Shown: positions 12,151-23,868 of the stretch, in pieces
Layout of the letters: the number at the start of each line of letters is the position of its first letter
Numbering within the stretch: position 1 is the first letter of the stretch
Source of the DNA: Mixophyes australis
Taxonomy: Eukaryota > Chordata > Amphibia > Anura > Limnodynastidae
Direction: 5' to 3'
Assembly: GCA_036250195.1 (NCBI GenBank)
Contig: JAVHZZ010000005.1
Location: 133,254,147-133,318,146 of the forward strand
DNA length: 64,000 bases
The notes under the pieces: model-generated
The model's database searches: none
Seen by the model: only the letters and a program-made list of their open reading frames with translations
Told to the model about the DNA's origin: nothing
Position numbers and translations under genes: made by a program

Positions 12151-13800
12151 AATAAATGATGATGGTGATTAACCTCAAATAAAGATCAGCTATTCCTGTA
12201 GGATTTCAGTGCAGTTTTCGAAGTTGAATACTACTGGGACTGCTATGGTCCTCAAGGAACATGGGGTATTATTGTTGGAAAGTATCAATTAGCAGAGAAT
12301 TCTAAAAGACTTACAAAGGCATCATACCATGGAATAATTAAGAAGATAAGTGGAGAGAAAGTGGTATAAGATCAGAGTGCCCCTCCAAAGTTGATTGCAT
12401 GATAAAGAGAACACTTATCAAGGAGGTTACTAAGAGGCGTTCGGAATTTTAATGGAGATGCAGGAATTTGTGAGGTACTTGCCACTCACTGCATTTAACA
12501 ACAATCTACCGTAGTCTTCACTTTTCTGGGCTATAGGGTATGTTGGCAATGGAAACAGTTTCTCACAAGAAAAGAACATACACGCCAGACTACATCTTGC
12601 AAAAAATACATTCAATCACCCCAAACCATATGGGGAAATGAGACTAAGGTTGAACTTTTGTCGCCTTATTTCTAAAAGATATGTTTGGTGCAGCACAACT
12701 CATCAAGGATCGTCAAAGAACACTGCACCAACTGTGATGCATGGTGGTGGCACAATCATGTTCAAGCTCAGTCTTGGAATGGCCCAGTCAGAGACTACAC
12801 CACAATATATTTGAATATCTGTAGAATGAGCTAAAGAGAGATTATCCTATCACAATGTGATGGACCTTGATCTTTTTTGCAGGGAAGAGGTTGATAGAGA
12901 CTTATTCAAAAAGACACATCTACAATAAAAGCAGATGGTGCCTTCACATAACATTAGTTAAGGATGTGCTCACTGTTGAAACCAGTGTGTTTTGTCGCTA
13001 TCCAATAACGATTGTCGAATCTCGATTTGTGTTTCCAAAGCACAAAGTAATTTATTATCCAAAAGTAGCAGAATAATTCAAGTGAAATAAAATAAGTAAA
13101 GCCGTTACTTATCGCAGGCTCTCTGGATCCAGTGAACAGTCATTCAGGTCTGAAGTTTGTGGTTAAAGAAGACTGGTCACTAGATCAAGAGCTCCTGCTT
13201 AAATGCAATCAGAAATGCAGAAAAACAATGCAGATGATGTGGCTTGCTTCTATTGGTCCAGGTTTCAGGAAGGTCCAGGATGTTGCAGATCATAGGCTAG
13301 TTCAAACCAAAATATCCAAAGGTGGGGGTCATCTTTCCAGGGGATGTGCTCCTACTTTACCGCCAAGAATCCAGTTTCAACTAGTCTATTAGCATTTTAT
13401 AGTCAGTATCACTTTAAACATTTATTCCCTAACATCGCTAACTACCAGACATGACACATTTCCTATAACCTGAACCATATGTTTTACTAACATGCATATA
13501 ACTTATAATATTAAACATAAATGCTACTCTATTTCGACATAAATAACTGTATTGTAACTACAATTAATGTGTACTAATTACAAATGTGTGTGAATGTGTG
13601 TAAAAACTGTTATTGCCACGTGTTGCGGCTGGATACGCCCTTCCACGCCGTTGCGTGCTCTACGCATCTTTTCAGACAAAGACAATCAAGTTTGCTCGAT
13701 ATTAATTGAAATGACTTTATCCAATTTGCTGACTTCGACAGTGTTTTATTTTCACTTTATTTTCCTAACAGTTTGTCTTTGGTTTTCACTTAAATTTGTT
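12150..13800 (+). mobile_element. Tc1/mariner relic split by a retroviral LTR
   Basis: The stretch from about 12160 resembles the start of the element at 60533 (shared ATTAACC.CAAATAAAGATCAGCT). Downstream, plus-strand fragments of Tc1 transposase can be read: WGNETKVEL near 12630, VMHGGGTIM near 12740 (the usual Tc1 motif is HGGG.IM.WGCFS), then a C-terminal part with LIETYSKR near 12890. After the LTR (12988-13740) the flank resumes with TGTTTTATTTTCAC-type sequence like Tc1 3' noncoding DNA. Frameshifts and stops throughout. Outer inverted repeats not found, so limits are approximate. Confidence 0.6.
12988..13740 (-). repeat. Solo LTR of the young provirus family (older copy)
   Basis: About 753 bp collinear with the LTRs at 41493-42330 and 50418-51253: shares CCAATAACGATTGTCGA near the start, GCCGTTACTTATCGCAGGC, and the end TTGCTGACTTCGACA at 13740. 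It is shorter because of several deletions, and the first bases are altered, so the 4-bp target duplication cannot be set (AGTG before, GTGT after). No internal retroviral sequence adjoins, so it is a solo LTR. It is inserted in a Tc1 relic. Confidence 0.8.
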
Positions 13801-14195
13801 GGTTGTAAGGTTGATTTACCTCGATTTCAGGTGTTACGTCTCAAGCACCTGCAATTTCAAGAAGTGTGTTTTAGACTTGTTATAGTCACTGTATCTTGGC
13901 TTTCTGGTTCATATCTGAAAATTTTGAATTTGAAGAACCTTGTATTGTTAACTACAAGTGTATATAGTTTGCCTTTACATTTTAAGCACGATTAACAGCT
14001 TTGTTTCTTAGCATGTAAATAAATGGCTCATGCATTACTCTAAAACACTAAGATCACTACTGTATTTTCTACAGTAAAGTGGTTGGTTTTGTGGCAACAT
14101 TTGTGGATGTAGAAGATGTCCGTATCATAAAACTGCCCCCTGGGATTTTAGAATTTATTGCCAGCATTCTAATCTTTAATCCAAAAACAATATAC
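13801..14195. other. No gene recognised between two solo LTRs
   Basis: About 400 bp of unassigned DNA, possibly the tail of the Tc1 relic. Nothing supportable. Confidence 0.4.
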
Positions 14196-14199
14196 CATG

Positions 14200-15032
14200 T
14201 GTTATGTACGTCTAGTTGCTATCCAATAACGATTGTCGATGCAATCGTGTGGTTCCAAAGCACAATGTGATTCAATAGCCAAAAGTAGCAGAATAACAAG
14301 TCAGAATAAAAGAAGTACAGCCGTTACTTTTAGCAGGCGCTCTGGATCTAGTTTACAGTCATTCAGGTCTGAAGGCTGTGGTCAAGTAGACTAACTACTG
14401 ATTCCAGAGCTTCTGCTTGTATACGGTCAGTGAATACAGTGAAACAATACAGATGATGTGGCTTGCTTCCATAGGTCCAGGCTTCAGGAAGGTCCAGTGT
14501 AATGCAGGTAATTGGCCAGTTCATACGATGCCATCTAGGGGTGGACTTGACTTCTCCAGAAAATGCATACTTAGTTTTCCCGCCAAGAACTGGTTCAAAC
14601 TGGTATCTTGGCATTACACAGACAATATCATTCTAATCATTTATTCCCTATCATCTATAACTTGCATACGCAATGTTCGATCCTTTTTGGCGAATGAACC
14701 GGACAACTGTGGATAAATAGGGGATTAGAATGATACCATACATGATATGTTTTCCTGTAACCTGAACCTTAGATCTCCCTAACATATATATAACATTATG
14801 ATATTTCAACATAAACTCTGCTACATTTCAGTATAATAGCTTTGTGTTTTAATTACTTTTAATGTGAGCTAAATACAAGTGTGCATGTTCGTGTGTAAAA
14901 GTGTTTGCCACGTGTTGTGGCTGAATTACCTCCTCCATGCCGTAGCGTGCTATATGCATAATTTCAGACAAAGACAATAAAGTTGTTAAATTGGATATGG
15001 TAATTTCAATTAATATCTATCTGACTTCGACA
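14200..15032 (-). repeat. Solo LTR with perfect CATG target duplication
   Basis: 833 bp from TGTTATGTACG to CTGACTTCGACA, the same ends as the provirus LTR. It is flanked directly by CATG on both sides (14196-14199 and 15033-15036). A 4-bp duplication matches that of the provirus (CCGC). The body is clearly more diverged from the provirus LTRs than these are from each other, so it belongs to an older wave. The internal region was presumably lost by LTR-LTR recombination. Confidence 0.9.
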
Positions 15033-15036
15033 CATG

Positions 15037-15204
15037 GTAACCATGTATGCTTGTTATAAATGAAAAAAATATAGTAAGACAATTTTAAACAAGAAAAAAC
15101 ATTCAATTCATAAACCAGGCTTTTCTCAGAATGAAATATTACTGCTTTTATGTTTGTCCCTTTCCACCCCCACAATTTATTTTTCTAAAGTCTATAAAAT
15201 GTTA
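15037..15204. other. No gene recognised
   Basis: Short AT-rich spacer between the solo LTR and a truncated gypsy LTR. Confidence 0.5.
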
Positions 15205-15690
15205 AACATGCTACCCTGTCTGTTGCTGCAGGGAACTGGCTGGACTTACTTTGCCACCGTCTCTTTTTGTTATCCCAAATGCGCCCTCTTGCTGCAGTAG
15301 GAGGGGCTTATACGTGCTGCCCCCACTGGACTCCTACACCAGCATTCAGAACCGGGTTTCTTCGGGGTAACTGATGCTGCTAGCGTACCCTGTTACTGGT
15401 GTACCTGGGCTGGTACCCTGACCTCGTCCTATAGATCAGGGTTGCTGTAGATGGATTTCCCCTGGCCTATCACACTGGCCAGAGCTGTGGTGGTACTGGA
15501 TCCAAACCTCAGAACAGCTGAGAACTGATTAGTTGGGTCTAATCTGTAGGTAACAGGATAGAGCAGTTTCCAAGAAGGTCTTTGAAGCAAGTGATGTTTA
15601 TTTGCTCTTACACTGGTTGAAGGTACCAGTGATCAGGTCAGATGAAAGAACAGCTTTTAATACAAAACAGTGCTGTTTTTTTATACACAT
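15205..15690 (-). repeat. Gmr1-like gypsy LTR, copy b (truncated)
   Basis: Matches about the first 480 bp (plus-strand sense) of the TGTGAC LTR family, from ACCCTGTCTGTTGCTGC to just beyond the TATA-like TTTTTATAC. The first 20 or so bases and the far half are missing. The end resembles the subfamily at 51254-52193 (TTTTAATACAAAACAG). No flanking duplication is visible. Confidence 0.7.
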
Positions 15691-17040
15691 TCGAGACTTG
15701 TCTTAGCTGGAGGTAATCGGTCTTCCTGTCCCTTTAACCAATCTGGGCTGGGCTGATTCATGCAGCCTGCATGTGAATCAGCCCAGAGAGGTTTAACACC
15801 TTTAATATTGCTGCTAGTGGCAGGGTGGAGTACATTTCAAGATGGCCACCACACTCGTACGACGGCAGGCACTCGGGGGACCAGGCCACATGTTCTCTGT
15901 AGAAAAAGAGAATATAATGAAGATTGTGTATGATGCAGCTGTTGAAGACTAAAAAGAGAATGAGAAAATTCCTGCACAAGGGTTATTTTATACAATTCCA
16001 GATATGTTGGTCACTTCATTTAGCAAGAAACATAATATTATTATTATTATTTTTTTTTCTGTGTGTACTGCCATCATGAGTTGTTTTGAATATGTGTTAG
16101 CTTCAGGATGTCCTCTGATGGTAGTTGCATCAGTCTCCTTAACTTTACCTGTACTACTTATCATCCTATACTGTGCGTTTTCTATTGGAGGCAAAATTTT
16201 TACTTTTTTCATATTCTCTCATTGGTATTAGTATTTTCAGTATTAATAAAGTATTGACTGGAGGAAAATACAGCTGAAAATTGGAAACATTTATGTTTGC
16301 TTTATCTTTTGAATGACCTTTACTGTGTGAAGAATGTTAGTTTTTTTTCACAAACGGGAAGCAACCCACTATGCCACTCCTGTTGAAGGAGAAAGTGACT
16401 AGGGAGTTATGGCTGTTGTCACCATCTCTGCCAATTTTCTATACACCATTATCAAAAAAGTGAAATATGAGAATACTTTAAAAAATTGAGAGCAGAACAT
16501 AAAAAACAGGACCATTATGAAAAACATTGTGTTTACTTTTAAGCAATGCAATTTGTATAATAGAAAAAATAAATAACCTTTTTGCATTTAATATATAATT
16601 CTTGTTCAGATATACATTTTCTCATGAGTGTTTTTCCTTATGAATGCTTCACTGAAGACTTGTTTTTGTTATTAAACTACGTTATCTAACAATTCTGAAT
16701 AATTTCCTAGTTGGTTGTTTTTACTTATGTTTTCCTTGTATCCTGTTTTTTCATTTTGTTGGCTGCAATTTTGCAACATTTTTCCCATTGCATTTGTGCT
16801 CTTTAGTGTGGGGGAAGGGAAATAAATAAAAAAACAATCCAACTTTATTTTTTCAACATGTGTAGAAATCCCAACAACTGTTGCTATTATATATGTAGTA
16901 GTAGTAATGAATAATAAGTAAATTCTGTCACATCTTTCCTTTAAAGTATAGTGGTCATCACCAGATTTGTTTAGTATGATAAAATGTATGTTTGCCTTTT
17001 CACCTACACTGCCATCTTTTTTTTTTTTTTATTTAAAAAA
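15691..17040. other. No gene recognised
   Basis: AT-rich DNA with a short ATT run near 16034 and T/A homopolymers. A perfect short palindrome GGGCTGATTCA...TGAATCAGCCC lies at 15747-15785. No coding family recognised. Confidence 0.5.
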
Positions 17041-18928
17041 AAGAAATGAATAAAAATAAAAATGGATACCTGCTTAATCACTGTGACCATATTGACTTAC
17101 TTCGCCATCCAGTCTGTTGGGTGAAGAAGGATGACTGGATGGTCATCCTGCACAGTTTATCTGGGTGTCTTTCTCACCATCAGTAATCGACTGTTACTGA
17201 CTGTGACTGGATCACTATTAAATAACTTTTGGTAAAAATTTATTTTAAGCAAATAGCGCAGGGCACTTATTTATGTAATTGCATTTGCACTTATTCTTGT
17301 TTAGTGTAAGATAGGAAGTCGTTATTTCTGAGACCAGGGGAGAAATTTGTCTGTTTAACCTTGCTATAGGATATGCCTATTTATGATGCATATAACTGAT
17401 ACAATAGGCCTTTGTGGATGGAGGTCTTGTGTGTATTGGGATGTATTTAGTATGGAAGTGTCATTGTTTAGGATTTGTAAGGTTGCTTGTGGAAACCTGC
17501 AATTAAGACATGTGCAAGGAAGTCCGATAGCAGAAAGTGCTAACGAAGTTTTGTGATGAAGTGTCATACCTGCTCTGGCCAAAGACCTCATCAGGGGGTC
17601 GTTACTGTTTGGCCTTTGCCAGAGTGAATTTCATAGATAAGTGTAAATTTTGTTAGTCTATTTTTAGAAACAGGATATACTTTATTGACACAAACATGAA
17701 TTTACATACATTTCAAGGCTATTTCTGAACTGTATAAAAGAGGAGCTCTGTGAGCATGTTAGTGTTCTTCTGAATTGTCATCTGACCTGATCACACTGGG
17801 ACCTTCCACCAGTGTGCATGAGCAAATAAACCATCTTGCTTTAAAGACCTGCTTGGAATCATCTTCAATATTGCTGTTTCCTGTGATCTACAGATTAGAC
17901 CCTAAAATCTAATCCGTTCTCCGGCTGTCTCTGCGGTTTGGACCAAAGCTATTCCAGTGCCAACGCTCTGCGCTACCCAGCAGCCCTGGTTAGTGTGATA
18001 GGCCAGGGGGGATCCATTCACAGCAACCCGGATCCACAGTAAGAGGTCCGGAGTTACCAGCAAGGAGACACGCTAGCAGCGTCAGTGACCCAGAAGAAAC
18101 CCGGTTCTGGGTGCCGGTATAGGTGCCCAGTGGTGGCAGCAGGCCCCTCCCACTGCGGCAGGAGGGGCGTATTCGAAATAACGAAAGGGAGCGGTGGCTA
18201 ATTAAGTCCAGCCGGTTCCCAGCTATAACAGACAGGGTGGCATAGGCGGTCCATCCTGTCACACTGACCACTTCTTTTGGTGTCACCATGCCACCAGACA
18301 TCCACCGACTGCAAATGCCAACTGCAGCAATATTTACTATGGATCAGGACCAAAGCGTTGACACAGAAATGCTGGGTTCAACACAGGATAGCAAGGAAAC
18401 AAATTGGAATATAAGCTCTTATCTGTTGGTTACAGGATACAGCAGGCAATAGGAGTTGGGCAAAATTTTCAAGCAGTAATGTTTATTGCTCAAGGGGTCT
18501 TTTCAAGGACAATTACACACTAGTTGGAGGTACTAGAAGTACAGATGGTATAATACAGTTAAACTACAAAATACAGCTCTTTATATACTGTTTCTGATGC
18601 ATGTTGGCAAGTTGTAGCCCAGTCCCCTGATCCTAGCTGACACCACAATGTCTGTAATATTACTTTTAATGATTACCATCGGGATGTAATATTTTCTAAA
18701 CTTTAACACAATTTGAATCAATAAAAATTACATCAATCTATGATCACCTAAATTACTTGCTGTTAGGTTTCCTATTTTTCTAACACATGATGAAAGAGTT
18801 AACAACCCCCTCTTGTGCATTCAGGGTAAAGGAACTGTTGGTCACTCACAAATGAAAAGGCCTAATTAGCATGAGACTTCTTTTAGAAAAGTTTGAAAAT
18901 ACAAATTTCTTCCAACATAGCATCTCAC
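17041..18928 (-). repeat. Second LTR-like family (R2), copy 1, split by LTR copy c
   Basis: The parts outside 17202-18263 align with 21990-22830: shared CCTGCACAGTTTATCTGGGT, then ACTCACCGACTG / ATCCACCGACTG, GGTTCAACACAGG and CAGATGGTATAATA. The layout (GGATCAGGA..., AAGCAGT.ATGTTTATTGCTCA, then TTTATA) parallels the TGTGAC family, so this is probably a related gypsy LTR family. Outer limits are uncertain. Confidence 0.55.
17202..18263 (+). repeat. Complete solo gypsy LTR, copy c, with CTGAC duplication
   Basis: 1062 bp from TGTGACTGGATCAC to GTCCATCCTGTCACA, in the opposite orientation to copies a, b, e and f. Flanked by a perfect 5-bp duplication CTGAC (17197-17201 and 18264-18268), the length usual for Ty3/gypsy integrases. 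In transcription sense it has TATAAAAG near 17731 and AATAAA near 17823. No internal sequence is left. Inserted in an R2 LTR, whose sequence continues on both sides. Confidence 0.92.
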
Positions 18929-18999
18929 TACAGTCATGGCCAAAAGTTTTAAGAATGACACAAGTATTGGTTTTCACAAAGTTTGCTGCTTCAGTGTTT

Positions 19000-20013
19000 T
19001 TAGACCCTTTTGTCCAATGTTGCTATGCTATACTGAAGTAAAATTACAAGCATTTCATAAGTGTGAAAGGCTTTTATTGACAGTTGCATTAAGTTTATGC
19101 AGAGAGTCAATATTTGCAATGTTGACCTTTCTTTTTGAAGACCTCTGCAATTCACCTTGGCATGCTGTCAATTAACTTCTGGCCCACATACTGACTGACT
19201 GGCCACCCATTCTTGCCTAATCAATGCTTGGAGTTTGTCAGAATTTGTGGGTTTTTGTTTGTCCACCCGCCTCTTGAGGATTAACTACAAGTTCTCAATG
19301 GGATTAAGGTCTGGGGAGTTTCCTGCCCATGGACCCAAAATCTTGATGTTTTGATCCCCAAGCCCCTTAGTTATCACTTTGCCTTATGACAAGGTGCTCC
19401 ATCATGCTGGAAAAGGCATTGTTCGTCACCAAACTATTCTTTGGTGGTTGGGAGAAGTTGCTCTTGGAGGATGTTTTTGTACCATTCTTTCTTCATGGCT
19501 GTGTTCTTAGGCAAAATTGTGAGTGAGCTCACTCCCTTGGCTGAGAAGCAACCCCACACATAAATGGTCTCAGGATTATTTACTGTTGGCATGACACAGG
19601 AGTGATGGTAGCGCTTACCTTTGCTTCTCCTCCGGATAAGCGTTTTTCCTGATGCCCCAAACAATCTGATAAGGGGATTAATCAGAGAAATTGACTTAAC
19701 CCCTGTCCTCAGCAGTCCATTCCCTGTACCTTTTGACGAATATCCATCTGTTACACATGTTTTTCCATCCTCCATAAGTCTTTGCCTCACTGTGCATGCA
19801 GATGCACTCACACCTGTCTGCTGCCATTCCTGGGCAAGCTCTGCACTGGTGTTGCCCGAGCTTGCAGCTGCAACTTTAGGAGATGGTCCTGCTGCTTGCT
19901 GGACGTTCGCCTTCTTCACAACTATTGAACCTCTCTCCTTGAAGTTCTTGATGGTCCGATAAATGGTTGATTTAGGTGCAATCTTGAAGCAATAATATCT
20001 TTGCCTGTGAAGC
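19000..20013 (-). pseudogene. Tc1 transposase, broken
   Basis: Reading right to left one sees the helix-turn-helix part (KSTIYRTIKNFKERGSIVVKKA, about 19990-19900), then TSAELAQEWQQTGVSASA, RLFGASGK, the Tc1 hallmark VWGCFSAKGV...LTILPKNTAM, then QCLFQHDGAPCH with the second catalytic Asp (about 19385-19420), and PWAGNSPDLNPIENL near 19300-19330. The first catalytic region (normally SDES) is hit by a stop and a frame change, and more stops follow, so no active enzyme. The longest intact frame is 19434-19919. DDE family with role in cut-and-paste transposition when intact. Confidence 0.85.
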
Positions 20014-20014
20014 G

Positions 20015-21066
20015 TGTGACTGGATTACTTTATAATTTGTTGTATAAATTTATTTAAAGGAAATAGCGCAGGGCTCTTATTTATATAATTGCCAATGCAC
20101 CTATTGTTGATATTGTGTATTTTGATATAGGAAGTTGTTATTTCCGAGACCACGATAGAAACTGGTTTTTTCTGTTTTCACCTTTCTAAAAAATATTCCT
20201 TATTTCTGATGCATATATCTGATACAATAGGCCTTTGTGGATGGAGGTCTTGTGTGTATTGAGATGTATTTAGTATGGAAGTGTCATTGTTTAGGATTTG
20301 TAAGGTTGCTAGTGGAAACCTCCAATTAGGCCTATGGGGAAGGGAGTCTGATAGCAGGAAATGCCTGCTCTGGCCAAAGGCCCAGCAGGGGGTCGTTAAT
20401 GTGTGGCCTTTGTCCAGAGTGAATTTCATAGATAAGTGTAAATCTTTTTAACCTTGAAATGCATGTAAATCTATGTTTTTGGAAGCAGCGTACATCCTGA
20501 TTCTAAAAATAGACTATTTCTAAACCAGATAAAAGGCATCAGCTTGTATTTGAAATGTGTTCTTCTGAATTCAACATCTGACCTGATCACTGGTACCTCA
20601 AACCAGTGTGAGCAAATAAATATCTTGCTTCAAAGACCTGCCTGGAAACATCTTCAATATTGCTGTATTCCTGTGACCTGCAGATTAGACCCTAAACTAA
20701 TCCGTTCCCCCGGCTGTCTGAGGTTTGGACCCAAGCTTTTTCAGTACCACCGCTCTGCCTGCTACCTGCAGCTCTGGTCAGTGTGATAGGCCAGGGGGGA
20801 TCAATCCACAGCAACCCTGATCTATAGTGGGAGGTCAGGAGTTTCAACCCAGGTACACCAGCAACGAGGAACGCTAGCAGCGTCCGTTACCCAGAAGAAA
20901 CCCGGTTCTGGATGCTGGTATAGGAGTCCAGTGGTGGCAGCCTTTGTAAGCCCGTCCTGCGGCAAGAGGGCACATTTGGGATAACAAAAGGGAACGGTGG
21001 CAAAGTAAGCCCAGTCGGTTCCCAGCAACAACAGACAGTGTGGCATAGGCGGTCCATCCTGTCACA
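20015..21066 (+). repeat. Gmr1-like gypsy LTR, copy d, inside Tc1
   Basis: 1052 bp from TGTGACTGGATTAC to GTCCATCCTGTCACA, same orientation as copy c. AATAAA lies near 20614. No matching 5-bp flanks (AAGCG and TTCTG), because the right neighbour is another LTR fragment of the same family. This suggests recombination between LTRs after insertion. Confidence 0.85.
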
Positions 21067-21490
21067 TTCTGTTTTAGCCTCTCTAAAGGAAATGCCTTAT
21101 TTCTGATGTATATATCGGATACAATGAGCCTTTGTTTAGAAAGTCTTTTGTGTATCATGATGTGGGGAAATGACATGTTTGGGGTTTGTACCTTTCTTTT
21201 GAAATGCGTATTCTGCAACTGATGAACTCATGCTAAATTCATGTTAATTAGACCTTTTGACTTGCTAGTAGAGTTCCTGGCTCTGAAATAAGATGCAGGA
21301 AATCACAGCAAGGTTTTTAAGATATCACAGATAAGCATAAATATTGTTAGCTTTGCAATGTATGTAAATCCATGTTTGTGTAAACACATGACATTCTGAT
21401 TCTAAAAATAGTTCCATCTTCAAGAGGGTTGGCTTACCCTTTGAGGCTGTGTTTAAAACTATAAAAAGCACTGGCTGGTTTTGAAAAATT
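21067..21490 (+). repeat. Gypsy LTR fragment of the copy-f subfamily
   Basis: Reverse complement of a stretch within 51600-52040: shared features include the TGATACAAT.AG/A.CCTTTGT region, the CATCATGATGTGGGGAAATG equivalent, and CATGTTTGTGTAAACACATGACATTCTGATTCTAAAAATAG. It begins in mid-LTR and ends at a TATAAAAAGC box, abutting Tc1 sequence at 21491. Confidence 0.65.
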
Positions 21491-21870
21491 GTTTCCTTGC
21501 ATATAACCATGGTTAACAGAGGAAGAACAATGAATTCAAGCACCACCTTCCTTTTTAAAGCTTCCAATCTGTTCTAACTCAATCAGCATGACAGAGAGAT
21601 CTCCAGCCTTGTCCTCGTCAACACTCTTACCTGTGTTAATGACACTGACTTGATGTTAGCTGTTCCTTTTGTGTCAGGGCTGAAATGCAGTGGAAATGTT
21701 TTTGGGATAAAGTTAAATGTCATGGCAAAGAGGGAATTTGAAATTAATTGCAATTCATCTGATCACTCTTCATGACCATCTAAAGTATATGTACATCACC
21801 TTCATAAAAACAGGCAGCAGACTTTCTGAAAAATAATTTGTTGTTCTCAAAACTTTTGGTCATGACTGTA

Positions 21871-22832
21871 AATCTTCTCCTGACTGGACTATCCTTTGTC
21901 CTGACTTTGACTTGGTAATATTACTCTATTGACTGCCACCTGGAGGAGCTGCTATGTTTTGTACATTGCCTGCACTGTGAGTGCTGCTTGTTTTTGCTGT
22001 TGGGCCTCTGTTTTCCTGGTCTACCATATGTACATCTTGCATCGACGTCTGATCTGGTATGGGCTTACCTCGCCACCCTGTCTCTATGGGGAGGAAAAAT
22101 TAAGGGATGTTCTTCCTGCACAGTTTATCTGGGTTTCTCTTTCACTGTTGGAAAGACTGTTGCTGACCACTCCTACTAGTGTCACCTTGCCACCAGACAC
22201 TCACCGACTGAGAATGCCAACTGCACAATAGTTTTAGGAGAATTCTGCTGCCACCACTAGGCCGCTTCAACGGCTCCTAGAAATGCTTACTTCTGGGTAG
22301 CTGGTATATAGCTGCTGCAGTGCCTCTTTGCTGTTCGCTGGTACCTTCTGACCGCTTACTATGGATCAGGACTGCTGGGTAGTGGGCAGAGTGACACAGA
22401 TGCTAGGTTCAACACAGGTCAACTGTGGAACAGATTATAGTGTAAGCTCTTATCTGGTCACAGGATACAGAAGTTAATGGTCTTAAGCAGAATCTTCAAG
22501 CAGTGATGTTTTATTGCTCAGTAGTCATGACAAGAACAGTTACATTCTAGTTTTGAGGTACTAGCGATCTCCAGAAGCTCAGATGGTATAATAACATAGT
22601 AAAAAAGGGCTCTTTTATACAGATTCTGACACACGTTGGCAGAGGATAACCCAGCCCCTGGCACCACAAGTCAGAGATATTATATTGGATATTTGGCATC
22701 AGGATGTAGTATATTTTCTAACTTGGATTTAACAAAATTCACATCAATCTGGGACTACCTAAATTACTTGTAAGATGCATTAGGCATGTAATTCATCTAT
22801 CTTTTCAACAAGAGCATAACAGGTAGTGACTT
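21871..22832 (-). repeat. Second LTR-like family (R2), copy 2
   Basis: Counterpart of 17041-18928 (see there), here uninterrupted. The LTR-like part covers about 21990-22830. TTTTATTGC (AATAAA on the minus strand) is near 22507 and CTTTTATAC near 22611, consistent with a minus-strand LTR. The first 100 bp after the Tc1 end are unassigned. Confidence 0.5.
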
Positions 22833-23868
22833 TGTGACAGGGTGGACCACCTATGCCACCCTGTCTGTTGCTGCTGGAAACTGGCTGAGCTTTGCTACTG
22901 TTCCCTTACGTTATTCCAAATGCACCCTCTTGCTGCAGTATGAGGGGCACACAAATGCTGCCACCACTGGACTTCTTACCGGCATCTAGTACCGGGTTTG
23001 TTCTGGGTAACAGATGCTGCGGGTGTACCCCATTACTGGTGTACCTGGGCTGGTACTCCTGACCTCTTACTAAGGATCAGGGATGCTGTGGATGGATCCC
23101 CCCTGGCCTATCACACTGACCAGGGTTGCAGACAGAGCGGTAATACTGGAAAAGCTGGGTCCAACCTCAGAAACGACTGGAGAACGTATTAGATTTAGGG
23201 TCTAATCTGCAGGTCACAGGAATACAGCAATATTGAAGATGTTTCCAAGCAGGTCTTTGAAGCAAGATGTTTATTTGCTCTCGCACTTGTTGGAGGTACC
23301 AGTGATCAGGTCAGAAACAAGAAGAACAAGTTTTAAATACAAGCCAGTGCCTTTTATACAGTTTAGACACAGGCTATTTTTAGAATCCGGATGTAACCTG
23401 TTTACCAAAACATAGATTTACATGCATTTCAAGGTTAAAAAGATTTACACTTATCTATGAAATTCACTCTGGACAAAGGCCACACAGTAACGACCCCCTG
23501 CTGGGCCTTTGGCCAGAACAGGCATTTCCTGCTATCTCACTTCCTCCCCATATGCCTAATTGGAGGTTTCCACTAGCAACCTTACAATCCCCAAACACTT
23601 CCATACAAAACACATCCCAATACACAAGACCTCCATCCACAAAGGCTCATTGTATCAGATATATACATCAGAAATAAGGCATTTCCTTTAGGAAGGCTAA
23701 AGCAGAAAAACACATTTTCTATCGTGGTCTCAGAAATAACTATTAACTATTTTAAAATATACACAATATTAAAAATAAGTGCATGTGCAATTTATATAAA
23801 TAAGCCCCCTTCACTTTTTCCTTTAAATAAATTTATACCATAAGTTATTTATCAGGGATCCAGTCACA
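22833..23868 (-). repeat. Gmr1-like gypsy LTR, copy e
   Basis: 1036 bp, TGTGACAGGGTGG to GGATCCAGTCACA. TTTTATAC near 23350 and TTTATT near 23269 give TATA and poly(A) signals on the minus strand. Left neighbour is R2, right neighbour is the broken end of LINE 1 in the middle of its endonuclease. The two flanks differ, so the original target site is lost by deletion or recombination. Confidence 0.85.

Larger units (their letters stand above)
18931..21868 (-). mobile_element. Tc1/mariner element carrying nested gypsy LTRs
   Basis: Left end CAGTCATGGCCAAAAGTTTT and right end AAAACTTTTGGTCATGACTG are inverted repeats with one mismatch, and both are bordered by TA (18929-18930, 21869-21870), the Tc1 target dinucleotide. 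Transposase is encoded on the minus strand at 18931-20013, and its 5' noncoding part is 21491-21868. In between, 20014-21490 is foreign LTR sequence. Without that insert the Tc1 would be near the usual 1.5-kb size. Confidence 0.9.

Noticed and set aside
12984..13744. Target duplication around the solo LTR at 12988
   Set aside because: AGTG and GTGT do not match, and the LTR start is altered, so no duplication is claimed.
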